The notes under the pieces were generated by a model. The model saw only the letters and a program-made list of their open reading frames with translations, did not search any database and had not been told where the DNA came from. From an uncultured Chitinophagaceae bacterium (GTDB taxonomy: Bacteria > Bacteroidota > Bacteroidia > Chitinophagales > Chitinophagaceae), in the NCBI GenBank assembly GCA_937958995.1, contig CALGAP010000010.1, forward strand, positions 186,001-250,000: a DNA stretch of 64,000 bases. The letters run 5' to 3'. How positions within the stretch are numbered: the stretch's first letter is position 1; each line of letters starts with the position of its first letter. The position numbers and the translations under genes are program-made. This document shows positions 18,276-26,963 of this stretch, in pieces.

Positions 18276-19478
18276 ATGAGTCAGCTGCTAACGAAAAAAG
18301 GCCGCATCCAGAGTATTGATATGTTGCGCGGCATCGTAATGATCATCATGGCGATTGATCATGTACGTGATTTTTTTCATCAACCTGCCTTTACTGAGGA
18401 TCCGCTTGATCCGGCTACCACTACGGCAGCACTGTATTTTACAAGATGGATAACGCACTTTTGCGCGCCTGTGTTTGTGTTCCTGGCCGGGACAGCCGCG
18501 TATTTGCAGGGTTTGAAAAAGACGAGAGGCGATTTGAGTAAATTTTTAATCACGCGCGGGCTATGGCTGGTAGTGGCGGAGCTGGTGATCATTAGTTTTG
18601 GATGGACCTTTGATCCGGGATATCATAATATTCCTTTGCAGGTGATATGGGCGATCGGGATATGTATGATGGCACTGGGGCTGCTGGTATGGTTGCCTTT
18701 GAAAGCTATACTGGCAATTGGTGTATTAATTTTCGCAGGACATAACCTGCTCGATTATTATGAGGCCTTGCTGGCCGGCAAGAATCAGCCTCCGGGTTTT
18801 TGGTTGGATGTTATCCATTCTGCACGTTTTACCACCTATGAATGGATGCCTGGCCATAATGTGTTTGTGGTTTATCCTGTGCTGGCATGGATTGGCATTA
18901 TGGCGCTGGGATATTGCGCGGGCAGATGGTTTGAACCGACGGTGGATGCTGCCAGGCGGAAGAAAATATTGTTGTGGACAGGTTCCGGGTTAATTGTTCT
19001 CTTCATCGTTGTTCGTGCAATCAATGCATATGGCGACCCGAACAGGTGGAAAGATTATCCCACTTTGTTGCAGGACTTCTTTTCGTTCATGAATGTTACC
19101 AAGTATCCGCCTTCCTTATTGTACTCGAGCATTACATTGGGTCCGGCATTGATAGCGCTGGCGGCGCTGGAGGGTGTGCAGAATAAACTCACTGATTTTG
19201 CGAGGGTGTATGGCCGCGTGCCCTTCTTTTTCTATATCCTCCATTTTTATTTGATACATACGTTTACGGTGCTGGCATTTTTCTTTATAGATGAGCGAGG
19301 TGTGGACGAGATCGTCGATCCGAATTCATTCATGTATTTCCGTCCGCTTGATTTTGGATACGGATTGCCGGTGGTGTACGGGGTATGGATTTATGTGGTG
19401 CTGGCGTTATATCCGTTGTGTAAATGGTACGACAGGTATAAGAGTACACATAAGAAGTGGTGGTTGAGTTATTTGTGA
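18276..19478 (+). CDS. DUF1624 / heparan-alpha-glucosaminide N-acetyltransferase-like membrane protein
   Basis: 400 residues from ATG at 18276 (MSQLLTKKGRIQSIDMLRGI); an open extension back to 18036 has no protein-like character. The opening RIQSIDMLRGIVMIIMAIDH, with Arg and His-Asp at the membrane face, is typical of the DUF1624/HGSNAT acyltransferase clan. About ten hydrophobic helices follow, with HNVFVVYPVLAWIGIMALGY and RVPFFFYILHFYLIH near the end. Members move acetyl groups across a membrane onto sugars. TACTTCGT at about 18248-18255 is a weak -7 candidate. No neighbour points to a substrate. Confidence 0.8.
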   Translation: MSQLLTKKGRIQSIDMLRGIVMIIMAIDHVRDFFHQPAFTEDPLDPATTTAALYFTRWITHFCAPVFVFLAGTAAYLQGLKKTRGDLSKFLITRGLWLVVAELVIISFGWTFDPGYHNIPLQVIWAIGICMMALGLLVWLPLKAILAIGVLIFAGHNLLDYYEALLAGKNQPPGFWLDVIHSARFTTYEWMPGHNVFVVYPVLAWIGIMALGYCAGRWFEPTVDAARRKKILLWTGSGLIVLFIVVRAINAYGDPNRWKDYPTLLQDFFSFMNVTKYPPSLLYSSITLGPALIALAALEGVQNKLTDFARVYGRVPFFFYILHFYLIHTFTVLAFFFIDERGVDEIVDPNSFMYFRPLDFGYGLPVVYGVWIYVVLALYPLCKWYDRYKSTHKKWWLSYL

Positions 19479-19490
19479 TGACAGGTGGGA

Positions 19491-22094
19491 TTACTTAAGC
19501 AGTTGCTTAATTTCATTCAGCTTCAGCAACGCCTCCACTGGCGTCAGCCTGTTTATATCAATTCCTTCAAGCAGTTTCCTGATCTGCTCAAATGTTTCGC
19601 TATGCGCATCGAATATGGAGAGTTGTAATTTCTGGGAAGAAATTTGTTTTACCTGTTCGCGCGGTGAGGCGGGATTGCCGGCATGTTTTTGTTCCAGTTG
19701 TTGCAAAATTTCGTTGGCGCGGTTGATGAGCGCAGGCGGCATGCCGGCCATGCGGGCCACGTGAATACCAAAACTATGCGTGCTGCCGCCGGGCGCAAGT
19801 TTGCGCAGGAAGATTACTTTGTTGCCCACTTCTTTGTTGGTGATATGATAGTTCTTTACGCGCGGCAGTTTATTTTCCAGTTCATTCAGTTCATGATAGT
19901 GCGTGGCAAATAAAGTCTTGGGTGCAAAGGGCGATTGATGCAGGTATTCAGCAATGCTCCATGCAATGGAAATACCGTCGTAAGTAGAAGTGCCGCGGCC
20001 AATTTCATCTAACAGTATCAGACTACGCGCGGTGATATTGTTGATGATGCTTGCGGTTTCATTCATTTCCACCATAAAAGTGGATTCGCCGCCGCTGAGA
20101 TTGTCGGAGGCACCCACACGGGTAAAGATTTTGTCAGTCAGCGGTATATGTGCCGAGTCGGCGGGCACGAAACTGCCCATATGCGCCATCAAAGTAATGA
20201 GCGCGGTTTGTCGCAACAAAGCACTCTTACCACTCATATTGGGACCAGTCAGTATGATGATCTGTTGCGAGGCGGGATCGAGCAATATGTCGTTGGTGAT
20301 ATAAGGCTCGCCCGCGGGCAGGTTGCGCTCTATTACGGGGTGACGTGCCGCTTTGAGATCGAGTTCAAGTCCGTCGTGCAATACGGGCTGACGGTAGTTG
20401 TATTGAAGCGCATTGTTGGCAAAACACAGCAGGCAGTCCAGTACGGCCAGCACATGACCATTCACCTGCATGGGCGCGATAAATTGCTGCAGATCGAGCA
20501 GGAGCTTATCGTAAAGTTCGAGTTCTATAGCAAGAATTTTTTCTTCGGCGCCGGTAATCTTTTCTTCGTATTCTTTCAGTTCAGAAGTAATATATCTTTC
20601 GGCATTCGCCAGTGTTTGTTTGCGAATCCAGGAAGCAGGCACTTTGTTTTTGTGCGCGTTGGTTACTTCCAGGTAATAGCCAAACACATTATTAAAACCG
20701 ATCTTGAGCGAGGAAATGCCCGTAGCTTCGGCTTCCCTGCTTTGCAGTTCGGCGAGGTATTCTTTGCCGCCGCTGGCAATTTTTCGCAGCTGATCAAGTT
20801 CTTCGTGCACGCCTTCGCCTATGATTCCTCCTTTGGCTGTTACGGCGGGAGGATTGTCAATGATCTGTTTTTTTATTTTTTCCGCTATTTCATAACAACT
20901 ATCCAGTTGAGCGGTCAGGCGTTGCAGGTAGTCATCTTCTGCCGAGGCGCAGAGTTGTTTTATTTCTTCTATGTGCTGCAGTCCGCGCGCGACGGTCAGC
21001 ACTTCGCGCGGGTTGATCTTCTTCATAGGAATCTTACTCACCAGCCTTTCAATATCGCCGCATTGTTTGATATGATGGGTGAGTTTGTTGCGCAGCTCCA
21101 CATCTTTTATAAAAAACGCCACCAGGTTGAGTCGCTCGTTGATGCGCGCCATATCTTTCAGCGGCAACAGCATCCAGCGTTTCAGCAGGCGCGCGCCCAT
21201 AGGACTTACCGTATTGTCGAGCACTTTCAGCAGGTTATTACCCTGCTCGGTGCCCGTGCTGATCAGTTCCAGGTTGCGGATCGTGAAGCGATCCATCCAC
21301 AAATAATCTTCGCGGTCGATGCGCTGCAGCGAAGTGATGTGTTGCAGGTTGGGATGTTCAGTATCTTTCAGGTAATGCAACACCGCGCCGGCAGCCACAA
21401 TGCCGTGATGCAGTTCTTCAATACCAAAACCTTTCAGCGAATGTGTCTGAAAATGTTTCAGCAGGCTTTCGGTAGCATACGCTTCATCAAAGATCCAGCT
21501 CTCCAGGGTATAGGTATAATACTTCGAGCCGAATGCTTCTTTGAATTGTTTTTGAAATGATCGCTGAAAAATCACTTCTGCGGGGCGCAGTGTTTGCAGG
21601 AGTTTATCAATATACTCCTGGTTGCCCTCCGCCACGAAAAATTCGCCCGTGGAAATATCCAGGAAAGCGATACCAATATTTTCTTCGGTAAAATGAATAC
21701 CGGCGAGGAAATTGTTGCTGTTGTGTTCAAGCAGTTTTTCATTGATAGCCACTCCCGGCGTTACCATTTCTGTAACGCCGCGTTTTACGATGCCTTTGGC
21801 GGTTTTGGGGTCTTCCAACTGGTCGCAAACCGCTACCCGGTAGCCGGCTTTAACCAGCTTGTGCAGGTAAGTATCCAGTGCATGATGTGGAAAACCTGCC
21901 AGCTCGCTGCTGGCCGCCGCCCCGTTGTTCCTCTTGGTCAGAGTGATGCCCAGCACCCGCGAAGAAATGATGGCATCTTCTCCAAAAGTCTCGTAAAAAT
22001 CGCCCACCCTGAACAACAGCACGGCATCAGGGTACTTCTGCTTTATAGCCCGGTGCTGCTGCATTAAAGGGGTATCGGTGGTGGTTTTGGTCAT
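19491..22094 (-). CDS. mutS: DNA mismatch repair protein MutS
   Basis: 867 residues, the full MutS1 length. The mismatch-binding domain carries VLLFRVGDFYETFGEDA (residues 25-41), where the Phe-x-Glu wedge contacts the mispair. Connector, lever and clamp domains follow, then the ATPase with Walker A TGPNMSGKSALLRQ (about 615), the signature region DNLSGGESTFMVEM, Walker B RSLILLDEIGRGTSTYDG and ATHYHELNELE. The C-terminal helix-turn-helix dimerisation region reaches NEIKQLLK. Recognises mismatches and recruits MutL in the cytoplasm. TAAATTTG at 22107-22100 ends five bases before its ATG. Confidence 0.97.
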   Translation of the reverse strand: MTKTTTDTPLMQQHRAIKQKYPDAVLLFRVGDFYETFGEDAIISSRVLGITLTKRNNGAAASSELAGFPHHALDTYLHKLVKAGYRVAVCDQLEDPKTAKGIVKRGVTEMVTPGVAINEKLLEHNSNNFLAGIHFTEENIGIAFLDISTGEFFVAEGNQEYIDKLLQTLRPAEVIFQRSFQKQFKEAFGSKYYTYTLESWIFDEAYATESLLKHFQTHSLKGFGIEELHHGIVAAGAVLHYLKDTEHPNLQHITSLQRIDREDYLWMDRFTIRNLELISTGTEQGNNLLKVLDNTVSPMGARLLKRWMLLPLKDMARINERLNLVAFFIKDVELRNKLTHHIKQCGDIERLVSKIPMKKINPREVLTVARGLQHIEEIKQLCASAEDDYLQRLTAQLDSCYEIAEKIKKQIIDNPPAVTAKGGIIGEGVHEELDQLRKIASGGKEYLAELQSREAEATGISSLKIGFNNVFGYYLEVTNAHKNKVPASWIRKQTLANAERYITSELKEYEEKITGAEEKILAIELELYDKLLLDLQQFIAPMQVNGHVLAVLDCLLCFANNALQYNYRQPVLHDGLELDLKAARHPVIERNLPAGEPYITNDILLDPASQQIIILTGPNMSGKSALLRQTALITLMAHMGSFVPADSAHIPLTDKIFTRVGASDNLSGGESTFMVEMNETASIINNITARSLILLDEIGRGTSTYDGISIAWSIAEYLHQSPFAPKTLFATHYHELNELENKLPRVKNYHITNKEVGNKVIFLRKLAPGGSTHSFGIHVARMAGMPPALINRANEILQQLEQKHAGNPASPREQVKQISSQKLQLSIFDAHSETFEQIRKLLEGIDINRLTPVEALLKLNEIKQLLK

Positions 22095-22099
22095 GGCGG

Positions 22100-22107
22100 C
22101 AAATTTA
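22100..22107 (-). promoter_or_regulatory. -7 element for mutS
   Basis: TAAATTTG on the minus strand matches TAnnTTTG and ends five bases before the mutS ATG at 22094. Confidence 0.45.
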
Positions 22108-22122
22108 AGGGTTTCGAATGTA

Positions 22123-22134
22123 GGGTGGCGGGTG
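22123..22134 (+). repeat. 12-base repeat GGGTGGCGGGTG
   Basis: Identical to 2650-2661. Both copies sit between divergent genes near their TAnnTTTG elements. Here the inverted arm seen at 2679-2689 is absent; instead a GC-rich hairpin CGCCGCCTCGCGGCG (22141-22155) follows. Confidence 0.5.
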
Positions 22135-22161
22135 AAACTGCGCCGCCTCGCGGCGACGCCC

Positions 22162-22169
22162 TATCTTTG
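22162..22169 (+). promoter_or_regulatory. -7 element for the SpoU methyltransferase gene
   Basis: TATCTTTG ends four bases before the ATG at 22174, so the mRNA is probably leaderless. It also rules out the open upstream extension to 22078. Confidence 0.5.
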
Positions 22170-22173
22170 CCCT

Positions 22174-22716
22174 ATGCGCAAGCTAAGCATGGATGAATTG
22201 AACCGCAAGACGGTGGAGGAGTTTAAGGAGTCGGAGAAAGTGCCGGTGGTGATTGTGCTCGACAATATAAGGAGTATGCACAATGTGGGCAGTGTGTTTC
22301 GTACGGCCGATGCTTTCCTGATGCAGGGCATTTACCTGTGTGGTTATACGCCACAGCCGCCGCACAGGGATATACATAAGACGGCGCTGGGCGCTACGGA
22401 GACTGTTGACTGGAAGTATTTTTCCACCACCCTGGAGGCGGTGAAAAGTCTGCGGGAAGAAGCTTATACCATCTGGGCGGTAGAACAGGTGGAAGGCAGC
22501 CTGCCGCTGCACCAGGTACCGGTGAAAAAGGGAGAGAAGCTGGGCCTGGTATTTGGCAATGAAGTGAGTGGGGTAGATGCCGAAGTGCTGAAACTATGCC
22601 ATGGCAGCATTGAAATTCCGCAGATGGGAATGAAGCATTCGCTGAATATTTCAGTGGCAGCAGGCATTGTGCTGTGGGAGTTTTTCAAACAATTACATAC
22701 GGAGGCGCATGCTTAA
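22174..22716 (+). CDS. SpoU/TrmH family RNA 2'-O-methyltransferase
   Basis: 180 residues from ATG at 22174 (MRKLSMDELNRKTVEEFKES). SPOUT motif 1 is in VVIVLDNIRSMHNVGSVFRT, motif 2 in LGLVFGNEVSGVDAEVL, and motif 3 in IEIPQMGMKHSLNISVAAGI, whose Asn-Ser binds SAM in the trefoil knot. It should methylate a ribose 2'-OH in tRNA or rRNA; the short length without an N-terminal extension is TrmH/TrmL-like, but the target cannot be fixed. First gene of a tight plus-strand run through 25338; the next gene overlaps its stop by eight bases. Confidence 0.9.
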   Translation: MRKLSMDELNRKTVEEFKESEKVPVVIVLDNIRSMHNVGSVFRTADAFLMQGIYLCGYTPQPPHRDIHKTALGATETVDWKYFSTTLEAVKSLREEAYTIWAVEQVEGSLPLHQVPVKKGEKLGLVFGNEVSGVDAEVLKLCHGSIEIPQMGMKHSLNISVAAGIVLWEFFKQLHTEAHA

Positions 22717-23644
22717 CTTTTTCAGGAGAATTTTCAGGAAGCGTTTCGACAAGAAGATCCCGGCGGATTACATGCACATCATGGACCAGAAAGGATATGA
22801 GCGCCTCATAAACTATGCACTGAACTATTTCCGGGAAAAAGGTGAAAAAGTGATTGCCCTGAACGATGGCATGCTGACCGTGAAGGGCGAAGATGGCAAG
22901 GCTTTGAAATACGGCTTCGATAACCTGGTGCGTATGCTCACTGGCGCCGAGGAAGATGATTGGGAGTCGATTATTTACTCGCATTTCAATAAGATCAATT
23001 TCTCCGACGACGCCTATAATTATTTTTTCAAAGACTACGACTACGCCAAACAATTCCTGAAAGTGCTGGTGAAGCACGAAGCCATTATGGCCAACGAATT
23101 TGCGAAAGACCTGGTGCTGCGCACCGATTTTCCCGGCACGCGCACCGTGTTGGTATTTGACTATGAAAACCAGTTCAGGTACCTGAAAATGGAGGAAATT
23201 GCGGGGTGGAAACTGCCGCAGGAGACCCTGTTTGAAGAAGCACTGAACAATGTGGCTACGGAAGAGTTAAATATCAACAAGATGGCGCACGACGATGGCT
23301 GGGAGTTTTACTCGTTTTTCAGCGGCGATTTCTCCGCTTCACGGATGATTGAGCTGGAGAAATATTTCGACTTCTGCCTCGGACAGTACGGCGCATTGGT
23401 GGCAATACCAACAAAAGGCTCCACCTTTGTATCGCCGCTTACGGATAACCGCGTCACTGCGCGCATTGAAGTGATTGCGCCACTGGTAACGCAGTTTTTC
23501 GAACAGGATCCCGGCAATATCACCAACAATTTTTACTGGGTGTACCATGGGATCATAGAACCTTTTCCTACAGAGAGTACCGGCGATGGGTATATGACGG
23601 TGAAATTGCCGGAATCGCTGGTGCGACTGCTGAACTCAAACTGA
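22709..23644 (+). CDS. Unknown conserved-looking cytoplasmic protein
   Basis: 311 residues. The start is ATG at 22709, inside the end of the SpoU gene, with a strong GGAGG at 22701-22705; an alternative frame start at 22667 is not supported. The N-terminus MLNFFRRIFRKRFDKKIPAD is very basic, the remainder acidic and aromatic with no membrane segment. Segments such as GALVAIPTKGSTFVSPL and ARIEVIAPLVTQFFEQDPGN suggest a two-domain soluble fold; there may be distant likeness to the DUF1444/YtpQ group, which I cannot confirm. The unusually clear ribosome-binding site and the overlap imply coupling to the methyltransferase. Confidence 0.8.
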   Translation: MLNFFRRIFRKRFDKKIPADYMHIMDQKGYERLINYALNYFREKGEKVIALNDGMLTVKGEDGKALKYGFDNLVRMLTGAEEDDWESIIYSHFNKINFSDDAYNYFFKDYDYAKQFLKVLVKHEAIMANEFAKDLVLRTDFPGTRTVLVFDYENQFRYLKMEEIAGWKLPQETLFEEALNNVATEELNINKMAHDDGWEFYSFFSGDFSASRMIELEKYFDFCLGQYGALVAIPTKGSTFVSPLTDNRVTARIEVIAPLVTQFFEQDPGNITNNFYWVYHGIIEPFPTESTGDGYMTVKLPESLVRLLNSN

Positions 23645-23654
23645 AGTGCAGATT

Positions 23655-24575
23655 ATGACCACTATTAAAAATTATCTTTCGCTCATCAAGTTTTCGCATA
23701 CCATTTTTGCGATGCCCTTTGCGTTGATCGGGTTTTTCCTGGGAATGTTTAGTATTACGTCGGTTTTGCCCGGCTGGAATATCCCTGCTTTTTCCCCGGC
23801 GCAAATTGCGGACCTGACCTGGCAATTTATATTAGTTATTCTCTGCATGGTCTTCGCGCGCAGCGCCGCCATGGCTTTTAACCGCTACCTCGACAGGCAT
23901 TTTGATGCTAAAAACCCGCGTACCGCCATTCGTGAAATTCCCGCGGGTATTTTGAAGGCAAACAGTGTATTGTGGTTTACTATTGCCTGTTGTGTGTTAT
24001 TTATCATCACCTGCTGGTTTATCAATCGTATTTGCTTTTACTTATCACCGGTAGCCTTATTCGTGATTTTATTTTACAGTTATACCAAAAGATTTACACC
24101 GCTTTGTCACCTCGTATTAGGATTAGGTCTTTCCCTGGCCCCCATCGGCGCTTACCTGGCAGTGACGGGCGAATTTCACCTGCTACCTATTTTGTTTTCA
24201 CTTTCGGTGGTGTTTTGGGTGAGCGGCTTTGATATCATTTACGCTTTGCAGGATGAAGAATTTGACCGCTCACAACGATTATTTTCTATGCCGGTATGGT
24301 TGGGAAAGAAGAAAGCGTTGCGCGTATCGGAAGCATTGCATGTCATTAGTTTTGCTTGTATTGTTGCCGCAGGTGTTTATGGTAGATTCGGGTGGCTTTA
24401 CTGGGCAGGAGTGGCGGTTTTTGGCGGCATGTTATTATACCAGCATTCCATTGTAAAACCCGATGACCTGCGTCGCGTAAACCTCGCTTTCATGACTGCT
24501 AATGGAATCGCCAGCGTAGTGTTTGCCGTGTTCGTGATTGCTGATATATTTTTACACCCGGTTGTTTATCCATAA
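23655..24575 (+). CDS. UbiA family prenyltransferase (4-hydroxybenzoate polyprenyltransferase-like)
   Basis: 306 residues from ATG at 23655 (MTTIKNYLSLIKFSHTIFAM); a GTG at 23646 would add three residues. Eight to nine membrane helices. The first Asp-rich motif is MAFNRYLDRHFDAKNPRT (N-x-x-x-D-x-x-x-D) and the second YALQDEEFDR; together they bind the Mg-diphosphate of the prenyl donor. It attaches a polyprenyl chain to an aromatic ring in quinone synthesis. In a menaquinone-making bacterium this is likely the futalosine-pathway type (MqnP) or a 4-hydroxybenzoate enzyme; neighbours (ruvX) do not decide it. Inner membrane. It begins ten bases after the preceding stop. Confidence 0.88.
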   Translation: MTTIKNYLSLIKFSHTIFAMPFALIGFFLGMFSITSVLPGWNIPAFSPAQIADLTWQFILVILCMVFARSAAMAFNRYLDRHFDAKNPRTAIREIPAGILKANSVLWFTIACCVLFIITCWFINRICFYLSPVALFVILFYSYTKRFTPLCHLVLGLGLSLAPIGAYLAVTGEFHLLPILFSLSVVFWVSGFDIIYALQDEEFDRSQRLFSMPVWLGKKKALRVSEALHVISFACIVAAGVYGRFGWLYWAGVAVFGGMLLYQHSIVKPDDLRRVNLAFMTANGIASVVFAVFVIADIFLHPVVYP

Positions 24576-24577
24576 TT

Positions 24578-24991
24578 ATGCCCCGCATACTTGCCATAGA
24601 TTACGGATTAAAGCGCACCGGCATCGCCGTTACCGATCCTTTGAAAATAATCGCCACGGCATTGACGACCATCGAATCACCCAAACTGATCGCTTTCTTA
24701 AAAGATTATTTCAAAAAAGAAGAAGTAGAACTGATCCTTATTGGCGAGCCTAAGAACTGGGACGATACCGAAACCCACGCCACGCCGCTGGTGCGTAAGA
24801 TAGTGGAGAAGCTGAAAAAAGAATTTCCCCAAATACCCATTAAACTGGTTGATGAACGATACACTTCAAAAATGGCCAGCGCCGCCATGATCGATATGGG
24901 ATTGAAGAAGAAGCAGCGCCAGGATAAATCGCTGGTAGATAAGCTGGCGGCCACCATCATTTTGCAGGAATACCTGCGCAGTCTTGAATAA
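24578..24991 (+). CDS. ruvX: Putative Holliday junction resolvase RuvX/YqgF
   Basis: 137 residues, RNase H-like fold. The first catalytic Asp is in RILAIDYGLKRTGIAVTDP, the Glu in ILIGEPKNWDD, and the last acidic site in LVDERYTSKMASAAMI with KSLVDKLAATIILQEYL after it. The family (YqgF) resolves branched DNA and in E. coli acts in 16S rRNA 5'-end processing, so either role is possible. It starts two bases after the UbiA-like gene and its TAA shares a base with the next ATG (TAATG), showing an operon. Confidence 0.92.
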   Translation: MPRILAIDYGLKRTGIAVTDPLKIIATALTTIESPKLIAFLKDYFKKEEVELILIGEPKNWDDTETHATPLVRKIVEKLKKEFPQIPIKLVDERYTSKMASAAMIDMGLKKKQRQDKSLVDKLAATIILQEYLRSLE

Positions 24992-25338
24992 TGAAGCTTA
25001 TGGCAATACAAATCAAACGCGTGTATGAACCATACGATCATCAGGATGGTTATCGTATATTGGTTGACCGCCTGTGGCCGCGCGGCATGAAGAAGGAAGA
25101 CGCGCATATTGACCTGTGGCTGAAGGAAGTGGCACCTTCCACCGAGCTGCGGCAATGGTTTCACAAGGACCGGGACAACTGGACAGAGTTTGTGAAAAGG
25201 TACAAGGCGGAACTACGGCATAACGAAGCGCTCAACGAACTGCGCCGCCTGGTGAAAGAACATAAGAAAGTGACGCTTTTGTATGCGGTGAAGGATGAAG
25301 AACATAACCACGCGCAGATATTGCTGGAGTCGCTGTGA
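24991..25338 (+). CDS. DUF488 family protein
   Basis: 115 residues. Typical DUF488 features: IKRVYEPYDHQDGYRILVDR, then LWPRGMKKEDAHIDLWLKEV, PSTELRQWFHKD and TLLYAVKDEEHNHAQIL. The family is widespread and uncharacterised, with a conserved Arg-Gly and Trp-Phe-His core suggesting an enzyme. The start ATG overlaps the ruvX stop. It is the last gene before the promoter of def. Confidence 0.85.
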   Translation: MKLMAIQIKRVYEPYDHQDGYRILVDRLWPRGMKKEDAHIDLWLKEVAPSTELRQWFHKDRDNWTEFVKRYKAELRHNEALNELRRLVKEHKKVTLLYAVKDEEHNHAQILLESL

Positions 25339-25343
25339 GGCCG

Positions 25344-25351
25344 TACCTTTG
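25344..25351 (+). promoter_or_regulatory. Promoter of def
   Basis: TACCTTTG at 25344-25351 with TTG at 25321-25323, 20 bases apart, a good Bacteroidota -33/-7 pair. The leader is about 35 bases. Confidence 0.5.
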
Positions 25352-25389
25352 CACTCGTTAATAACACTCGAACAATCAAGCATTTAACA

Positions 25390-25968
25390 ATGATTTTACC
25401 GATAGTTGCGTATGGTTCCCCGATACTGAGGACTGTGGCTAACGATATTACGCCGGATTTTCCCGGCCTGGAAAAGCTGATCGCTGATATGTGGGAGACC
25501 ATGTATGCCAGCAACGGGGTGGGGTTGGCTGCCCCGCAGGTAAACCGCGACATCAGGCTGTTTATCGTAGACAGCTCCCAGATATTCGAAAACCAGGAAG
25601 AAGACGAAAAAGGCAAATACCCCGACGAACCGGGTATTAAAAGAGTGTTCATCAACGCGCATATCAAATCGCTCAACGGTGAAGAATGGGCTTACAACGA
25701 GGGCTGCCTGAGCATACCCAAGATTCGCGAAGACATTTACCGCAACGAGACCGTGACGCTGGAATACGTGGACGAACAATTTCAGCCGCATACGGAGACT
25801 TTCCGCGGCATCACTGCGCGCGTAATATTGCACGAATACGATCACATAGAGGGAAAATTGTTTATCGATTACCTGAAGCCTTTGAAAAAAAGAATGCTGA
25901 AGGGTAAACTCGACGATATTTCAAAGGGCAAGGTGAAAGTGGACTACAAGATGGTATTCCCTAAATAA
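25390..25968 (+). CDS. def: Peptide deformylase
   Basis: 192 residues. Removes the N-formyl group from new polypeptides. All three motifs are present: GVGLAAPQ (43-50), EGCLSIP (104-110, with the metal Cys) and HEYDH (148-152, the two metal His and catalytic Glu). The last motif reads HEYDHIEG where most have HExDHL. An insert EDEKGKYPDEPGI in the middle is usual for Bacteroidota enzymes. Cytoplasmic iron or zinc enzyme acting at the ribosome exit. The next gene starts five bases downstream. Confidence 0.96.
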   Translation: MILPIVAYGSPILRTVANDITPDFPGLEKLIADMWETMYASNGVGLAAPQVNRDIRLFIVDSSQIFENQEEDEKGKYPDEPGIKRVFINAHIKSLNGEEWAYNEGCLSIPKIREDIYRNETVTLEYVDEQFQPHTETFRGITARVILHEYDHIEGKLFIDYLKPLKKRMLKGKLDDISKGKVKVDYKMVFPK

Positions 25969-25973
25969 CTGCC

Positions 25974-26909
25974 GTGTCGCGCCTCTCCATACTTTGTTGC
26001 TTGTTATTGATTTCCCACACCGCACTGTCGCAGGACTCGTTGGTGACCGTTGAACAGAAGACTGTCACCCTGAAAGAGGTGGTAGTGCGCAGCAACCTCA
26101 ACGTGCCCGCCTTTATTAAGCGCGTGCAGAACGATACCACTTTTTACAAAGCCTTTCGCAACCTGCGCGTGCTGAGTTATACTTCTCTCAACGACATCCG
26201 CATGATGGACAAGAAGGGCAAGCAAAAAGCTTCCCTCTTCAGTCGGACCCGCCAGCACGCTAATGCCGGCTGCCGCTGGACGGAAGTGCTGGAAGAATCT
26301 GTGACCGGCGACATGTACGACAAAAAGAAGAGGTTGAATTACACTACCGCCGAAATGTACGCCAGCTTGTTCTTCGCGCCCGATACCGTTTGCGGTGAAA
26401 CGAATATCGTGAAGGATGTGGCCTTTAGTTTGAAAGACAAACGCGGCCTGGAAAAACACAAAGAGCAACTGAAAATGCTTTTCTTCAACCCGGGCAAAAA
26501 GATTCCGGGCATTCCTTTTATCGGGAATAAGATTGCGTTGTTTGATGAAGATGTGGCGAAGCGTTATGAATTTATCATTGACATCGACGCATTCAAAGGC
26601 GAGATGTGTTATGTTTTCACCATTGTGCCGCGCGAGGGCTTAAGCGAAGGCAAGAAGGACAAGATTGTAATAGATGAAATGGTCACCTGGTTTAAAATCG
26701 ACACCTGGGAAATTGTAGCGCGGAAATATTCGCTGAGTTATGATGCCGGCGTTTACGATTTTGATGTGCATATGGAGGTAGAGATGACGAAGTACGGCGA
26801 ATACCTGGTGCCCTCGCTGATGCGGTATTACGGCAATTGGGATGTGGCGTTTAAAAAGCGCGAGCGGGGCGTGTTTACGGCGACGCTGTTTGATTTTGGG
26901 GAGTTATAA
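25974..26909 (+). CDS. Secreted protein of unknown function
   Basis: 311 residues from GTG at 25974, five bases after the def stop. Signal peptide MSRLSILCCLLLISHTALSQ. Just after it comes VTLKEVVVRSNLNVPAFIKR, which resembles the end of the carboxypeptidase-regulatory (CarboxypepD_reg-like) segment seen before many Bacteroidota periplasmic proteins, then a long beta-rich region (CYVFTIVPREGLSEGKKDK, DFDVHMEVEMTKYGEYLVPS). Proteins of this shape are common and uncharacterised in the phylum. Location periplasm or outer membrane. Cotranscription with def is likely from the spacing but need not mean related function. Confidence 0.75.
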   Translation: MSRLSILCCLLLISHTALSQDSLVTVEQKTVTLKEVVVRSNLNVPAFIKRVQNDTTFYKAFRNLRVLSYTSLNDIRMMDKKGKQKASLFSRTRQHANAGCRWTEVLEESVTGDMYDKKKRLNYTTAEMYASLFFAPDTVCGETNIVKDVAFSLKDKRGLEKHKEQLKMLFFNPGKKIPGIPFIGNKIALFDEDVAKRYEFIIDIDAFKGEMCYVFTIVPREGLSEGKKDKIVIDEMVTWFKIDTWEIVARKYSLSYDAGVYDFDVHMEVEMTKYGEYLVPSLMRYYGNWDVAFKKRERGVFTATLFDFGEL

Positions 26910-26940
26910 AAAAAAACCGGCACATCTTTCGATATGCCGG
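26906..26940 (-). terminator. Intrinsic terminator of the exported-protein operon
   Basis: Read on the minus strand, the stem CCGGCA...TGCCGG (26940-26935 with 26922-26917) is followed by a run of nine T, just after the stop at 26964. It overlaps the stop of the plus-strand gene. Confidence 0.75.
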
Positions 26941-26963
26941 CCAGACAACCTCTAAATCAAAAC

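Noticed and set aside
20148..21560. A 470-codon open frame on the plus strand opposite mutS
   Set aside because: It is the antisense of a strongly conserved mutS, with Phe/His/Gln-rich translation and no family motif; a shadow frame.
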